A DNA stretch of 7,442 nucleotides, from positions 1 through 7,442 of the forward strand of contig JAUQXD010001063.1 of the NCBI GenBank assembly GCA_030834835.1. The letters are read 5' to 3'. Of the stretch, positions 6,052-7,442 are shown piece after piece (position 1 is the stretch's first letter; each line of letters begins with the position of its first letter). Under the pieces are notes generated by a model. That model was given only the letters and a program-made list of their open reading frames with translations, was not told the DNA's origin and did no database searches. Position numbers and translations under genes: made by a program. Origin of the DNA: Thermoflexales bacterium (lineage in GTDB: Bacteria > Chloroflexota > Anaerolineae > Fen-1058).

Positions 6052-6166
6052 ACCCCCATCCCAGCTTTCCCCCGTCGAACAAAAAGCAGAAGCGTTCGAC
6101 AGGGGAGGAGTCACGTTCCCTCCCCTGTTCGGATGTTTTCCCGAACGGGGGAGGTTAGGTGGGGGT
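6052..6166. repeat. Double-hairpin GC-rich repeat upstream of mscL
   Basis: Outer arms ACCCCCATC (6052-6060) and GGTGGGGGT (6158-6166) enclose two hairpins. Hairpin A pairs CCCCC-GTCGAAC (6069-6080) with GTTCGAC-A-GGGG (6094-6105), with one mismatch. Hairpin B pairs 6120-6132 with 6141-6153 (CTCCCCTGTTCGG with CCGAACGGGGGAG, one G-T pair). The layout, and the CCTAACCT word next to the outer arm, match the element at 5451-5533, so the two are probably the same repeat class. It occupies much of the intergenic space between the divergent mscL and rightward transcription units. Confidence 0.85.
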
Positions 6167-6262
6167 TGTTTGACCCGCGCCTTCATTCTCGCTACGTCGC
6201 GCGAGGACAAAGCGGCTTGAAGTAGATAGACGCACCATCTTTGAAAATGATTTACAAAGTGG

Positions 6263-6290
6263 TTTACACTCGACAAAAACGCAGTATAAT
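6263..6290 (+). promoter_or_regulatory. Strong sigma-70 promoter for the rightward genes
   Basis: TTTACA (-35, 6263-6268, five of six consensus) and a perfect TATAAT (-10, 6285-6290) are separated by 16 nt. Transcription should start near 6297. A second TTTACA lies at 6251-6256, 12 nt upstream, so the pair could be a direct-repeat operator overlapping the -35. The surroundings are clearly more AT-rich than the DNA to the left. The leader to the first long gene is about 200 nt. Confidence 0.8.
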
Positions 6291-6314
6291 AGAGACACAA
6301 TTGAATAGAGTCTG

Positions 6315-6467
6315 ATGTGTTTCTTCCCAGCCTACAAAACACATTGGCTCATATCGGTAGTGGAGGTTCGTCACCAACGCGGCCACAAATGGTTGCAGAA
6401 ACAGGCGAATCAACGTACTCCACGTCCATACGGTAAATGGACCTCCACTTTGGCTAGCAACAGGTAG
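6315..6467 (+). CDS. Possible 50-residue leader peptide or small basic protein
   Basis: ATG 6315 opens a 50-codon frame ending in TAG at 6465-6467, starting about 18 nt after the predicted transcription start. The product begins MCFFPAYKTHWLISVVEVRH and its second half is rich in Arg, Lys, His and Gln, with no recognised domain. The ribosome site is poor (only AGAG upstream). It fully contains both arms of the long leader pairing (6359-6371 and 6437-6449) and stops 25 nt before the Shine-Dalgarno of the next gene. A translated leader peptide controlling the downstream gene, a small independent protein, or a chance open frame are all possible. I do not recognise the family. Confidence 0.35.
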   Translation: MCFFPAYKTHWLISVVEVRHQRGHKWLQKQANQRTPRPYGKWTSTLASNR

Positions 6468-6501
6468 ATTAGCTGTTGCGTTGAGACCAATAAGGAGGTC
6501 T
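6359..6501 (+). promoter_or_regulatory. Leader RNA with competing pairings around a Shine-Dalgarno site
   Basis: AGTGGAGGT (6359-6367) is perfectly complementary to ACCTCCACT (6441-6449), and the helix extends inward to 13 pairs with two G-U (6359-6371 with 6437-6449). The same downstream arm, GACCTCC (6440-6446), is also complementary to GGAGGTC (6494-6500), which contains the ribosome site of the sigma-like gene. A third, local hairpin AGACC (6484-6488) with GGTCT (6497-6501) also covers that site. These states exclude each other, which suggests control of translation initiation. Structure is seen; function is inferred. Confidence 0.5.
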
Positions 6502-6503
6502 TT

Positions 6504-6842
6504 GTGTTTCGATATATCTCCGTACCTGTCGTCACGTTGTCCCTTGATGAATTGATCGAGGCGGGTCGCTCTGGCCCGTTAGAGTGCGATCTGATTGCAG
6601 CCCCTCGCCCTATTGAACATGACCTTGAGTTGGCTGCCGCCAAATCTGCGGTTCAGCAGTTTGTGTCTACCCTACCGCCAAGTGATCGCCAGCTTGTCGA
6701 GAGCGTTTTCTGGCACGACGTCACCCAGGCAGAAGTAGCCCGAAATCTTGGCTTGTCACGCATGGCAATTACCAAGCGATTGAAGAAAATATATCGCACT
6801 GGTGCTAACGCCCTTGCCATATTCGATCCAATGAGTTGCTGA
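6504..6842 (+). CDS. Small sigma-70 region 4-like helix-turn-helix protein
   Basis: The 112-residue protein has an unassigned N-terminal half and a C-terminal DNA-binding domain. FVSTLPPSDRQLVESVF (53-69) followed by TQAEVARNLGLSRMAITKRLKKI (74-96) is the pattern of sigma factor region 4: a short helix, LPxxDRxLV, then a helix-turn-helix with QAEVARNLGLS as the first helix and turn. Region 2, which binds the -10 element and core polymerase, is absent, so it is more likely a transcriptional regulator or accessory factor than a full sigma factor. The start is GTG 6504, with AAGGAGG 5 nt upstream. It lies 68 nt before the GHKL ATPase gene, same strand, and probably regulates or belongs to that system. 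Confidence 0.78.
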   Translation: MFRYISVPVVTLSLDELIEAGRSGPLECDLIAAPRPIEHDLELAAAKSAVQQFVSTLPPSDRQLVESVFWHDVTQAEVARNLGLSRMAITKRLKKIYRTGANALAIFDPMSC

Positions 6843-6910
6843 TTACGCATCTTACGACCACCTCAATTCCAAACGCGGCCAACAAGGCTGCATAAGAAAA
6901 GGAGATTGAA

Positions 6911-7442
6911 ATGTCTACCAAGAATCAAAAGTCCAATAACAGTGTTGTCGTCAACCCCGATCTGGAAGCACAACGGAAGTACACTGAACAGATGCGCGGC
7001 AAAGGTTTTGATTTTAGTCTGATGGTCGCCGATGCGTTCGTGCGCGGCATCCGCGATATTGGCTACAAGAGTACGGCAACGGCTCTTGACGAACTGATCG
7101 ATAACGCTGTTCAAGCGGGCGCAGCCAACATCCATGTGGCGTTTGGTTTTGAGGGCAAATCTACGAAACCGATTCGTCTGGCGATCATTGATGATGGTCA
7201 CGGCATGGACGCCGACATGACGCGCATGTCGATCATCTGGGGGGGCACACATCGCCACAACGACCGGAGCGGTTTTGGTCGATATGGCTATGGTCTGCCA
7301 AGTGCCTCTATTAGTCAGGGGCGTCGTTTTGAGGTCTATTCGGCGGTTGAAGGCGCGCCGCTAATCAAGGGATGGTTGGATTTAGACGAGATTGCCAACG
7401 GACATTACACCAATAGCGATCACCGAATCATCGTTCCTGAAC
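6911..7442 (+). CDS. MutL/MORC-like GHKL ATPase (N-terminal part, runs off the right edge)
   Basis: The first 177 residues are visible and the frame is open to the end of the window. This is a GHKL (Bergerat) ATP-binding fold. TALDELIDNAVQAGA (57-71) is the N box, with Glu61 as likely catalytic base and Asn65 as the Mg ligand. DDGHGM (94-99) is the G1 box, and GFGRYGYGLPSASIS (121-135) is the glycine-rich ATP lid with the second motif. WGGTHRHNDRS (110-120) joins them, as in the MutL/MORC-like HATPase_c_3 group rather than in histidine kinases. The ATG at 6911 has AGGAG 6 nt upstream. Known relatives of this type occur in restriction-modification and other defence-type clusters, often beside nucleases or methylases; the partners here would be to the right and cannot be seen. 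Confidence 0.85.
   Translation, partial: MSTKNQKSNNSVVVNPDLEAQRKYTEQMRGKGFDFSLMVADAFVRGIRDIGYKSTATALDELIDNAVQAGAANIHVAFGFEGKSTKPIRLAIIDDGHGMDADMTRMSIIWGGTHRHNDRSGFGRYGYGLPSASISQGRRFEVYSAVEGAPLIKGWLDLDEIANGHYTNSDHRIIVPE

Noticed and set aside
6863..7258. Minus-strand 131-codon open frame opposite the GHKL gene
   Set aside because: The plus strand encodes intact ATPase motifs with a good ribosome site over the same bases.

Overview
The window looks like a piece of a Chloroflexota-type bacterial genome (inference, moderate confidence). The signs are a lipoprotein with a long Ala/Pro/Thr-rich linker behind its lipobox, an MscL carrying a C-terminal zinc ribbon, GC-rich genes packed with CGATCG, and junctions full of short palindromic repeats. 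No rRNA, tRNA, CRISPR array or transposase gene was seen.

Positions 1-5441 hold one leftward (minus-strand) vitamin B12 uptake and processing operon. It starts with a sigma-70 promoter (5413-5441). A cobalamin riboswitch follows (aptamer 5155-5371), then an expression platform ending in an intrinsic terminator (5052-5088). The genes are btuF (lipoprotein binding protein), btuC (permease), btuD (ATPase), an alpha/beta hydrolase, pduO (cobalamin adenosyltransferase), a short pyrophosphatase-like protein, and the beginning of cobT (lower-ligand activation), which runs off the left edge. Four of the junctions are ATGA-type or overlapping, so the genes are probably translationally coupled. The logic is: import a corrinoid, adenosylate it, and activate a lower ligand, with low B12 switching the set on.

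Positions 5451-6166 hold mscL, also leftward with its own probable promoter. It is bracketed by two GC-rich double-hairpin repeats of similar architecture.

From about 6170 to the right edge the strand and style change. A strong rightward promoter (6263-6290) precedes a roughly 200-nt leader that contains a 50-codon reading frame and mutually exclusive pairings around a Shine-Dalgarno site. Next come a small sigma-region-4-like helix-turn-helix protein and the N-terminal 177 residues of a GHKL ATPase of the MutL/MORC-like type. That family is known from restriction-modification and other defence-type clusters, so the right edge is probably the first part of an accessory system. CGATCG occurs about 23 times to the left of this boundary and not at all to the right, which fits a separate origin.

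The operon is also peppered with unrelated palindromic repeats. One forms an extra arm inside the riboswitch aptamer, one is a mobile-looking 83-bp element in the btuF leader, one encodes the N-terminus of BtuC, and one separates btuC from btuD.
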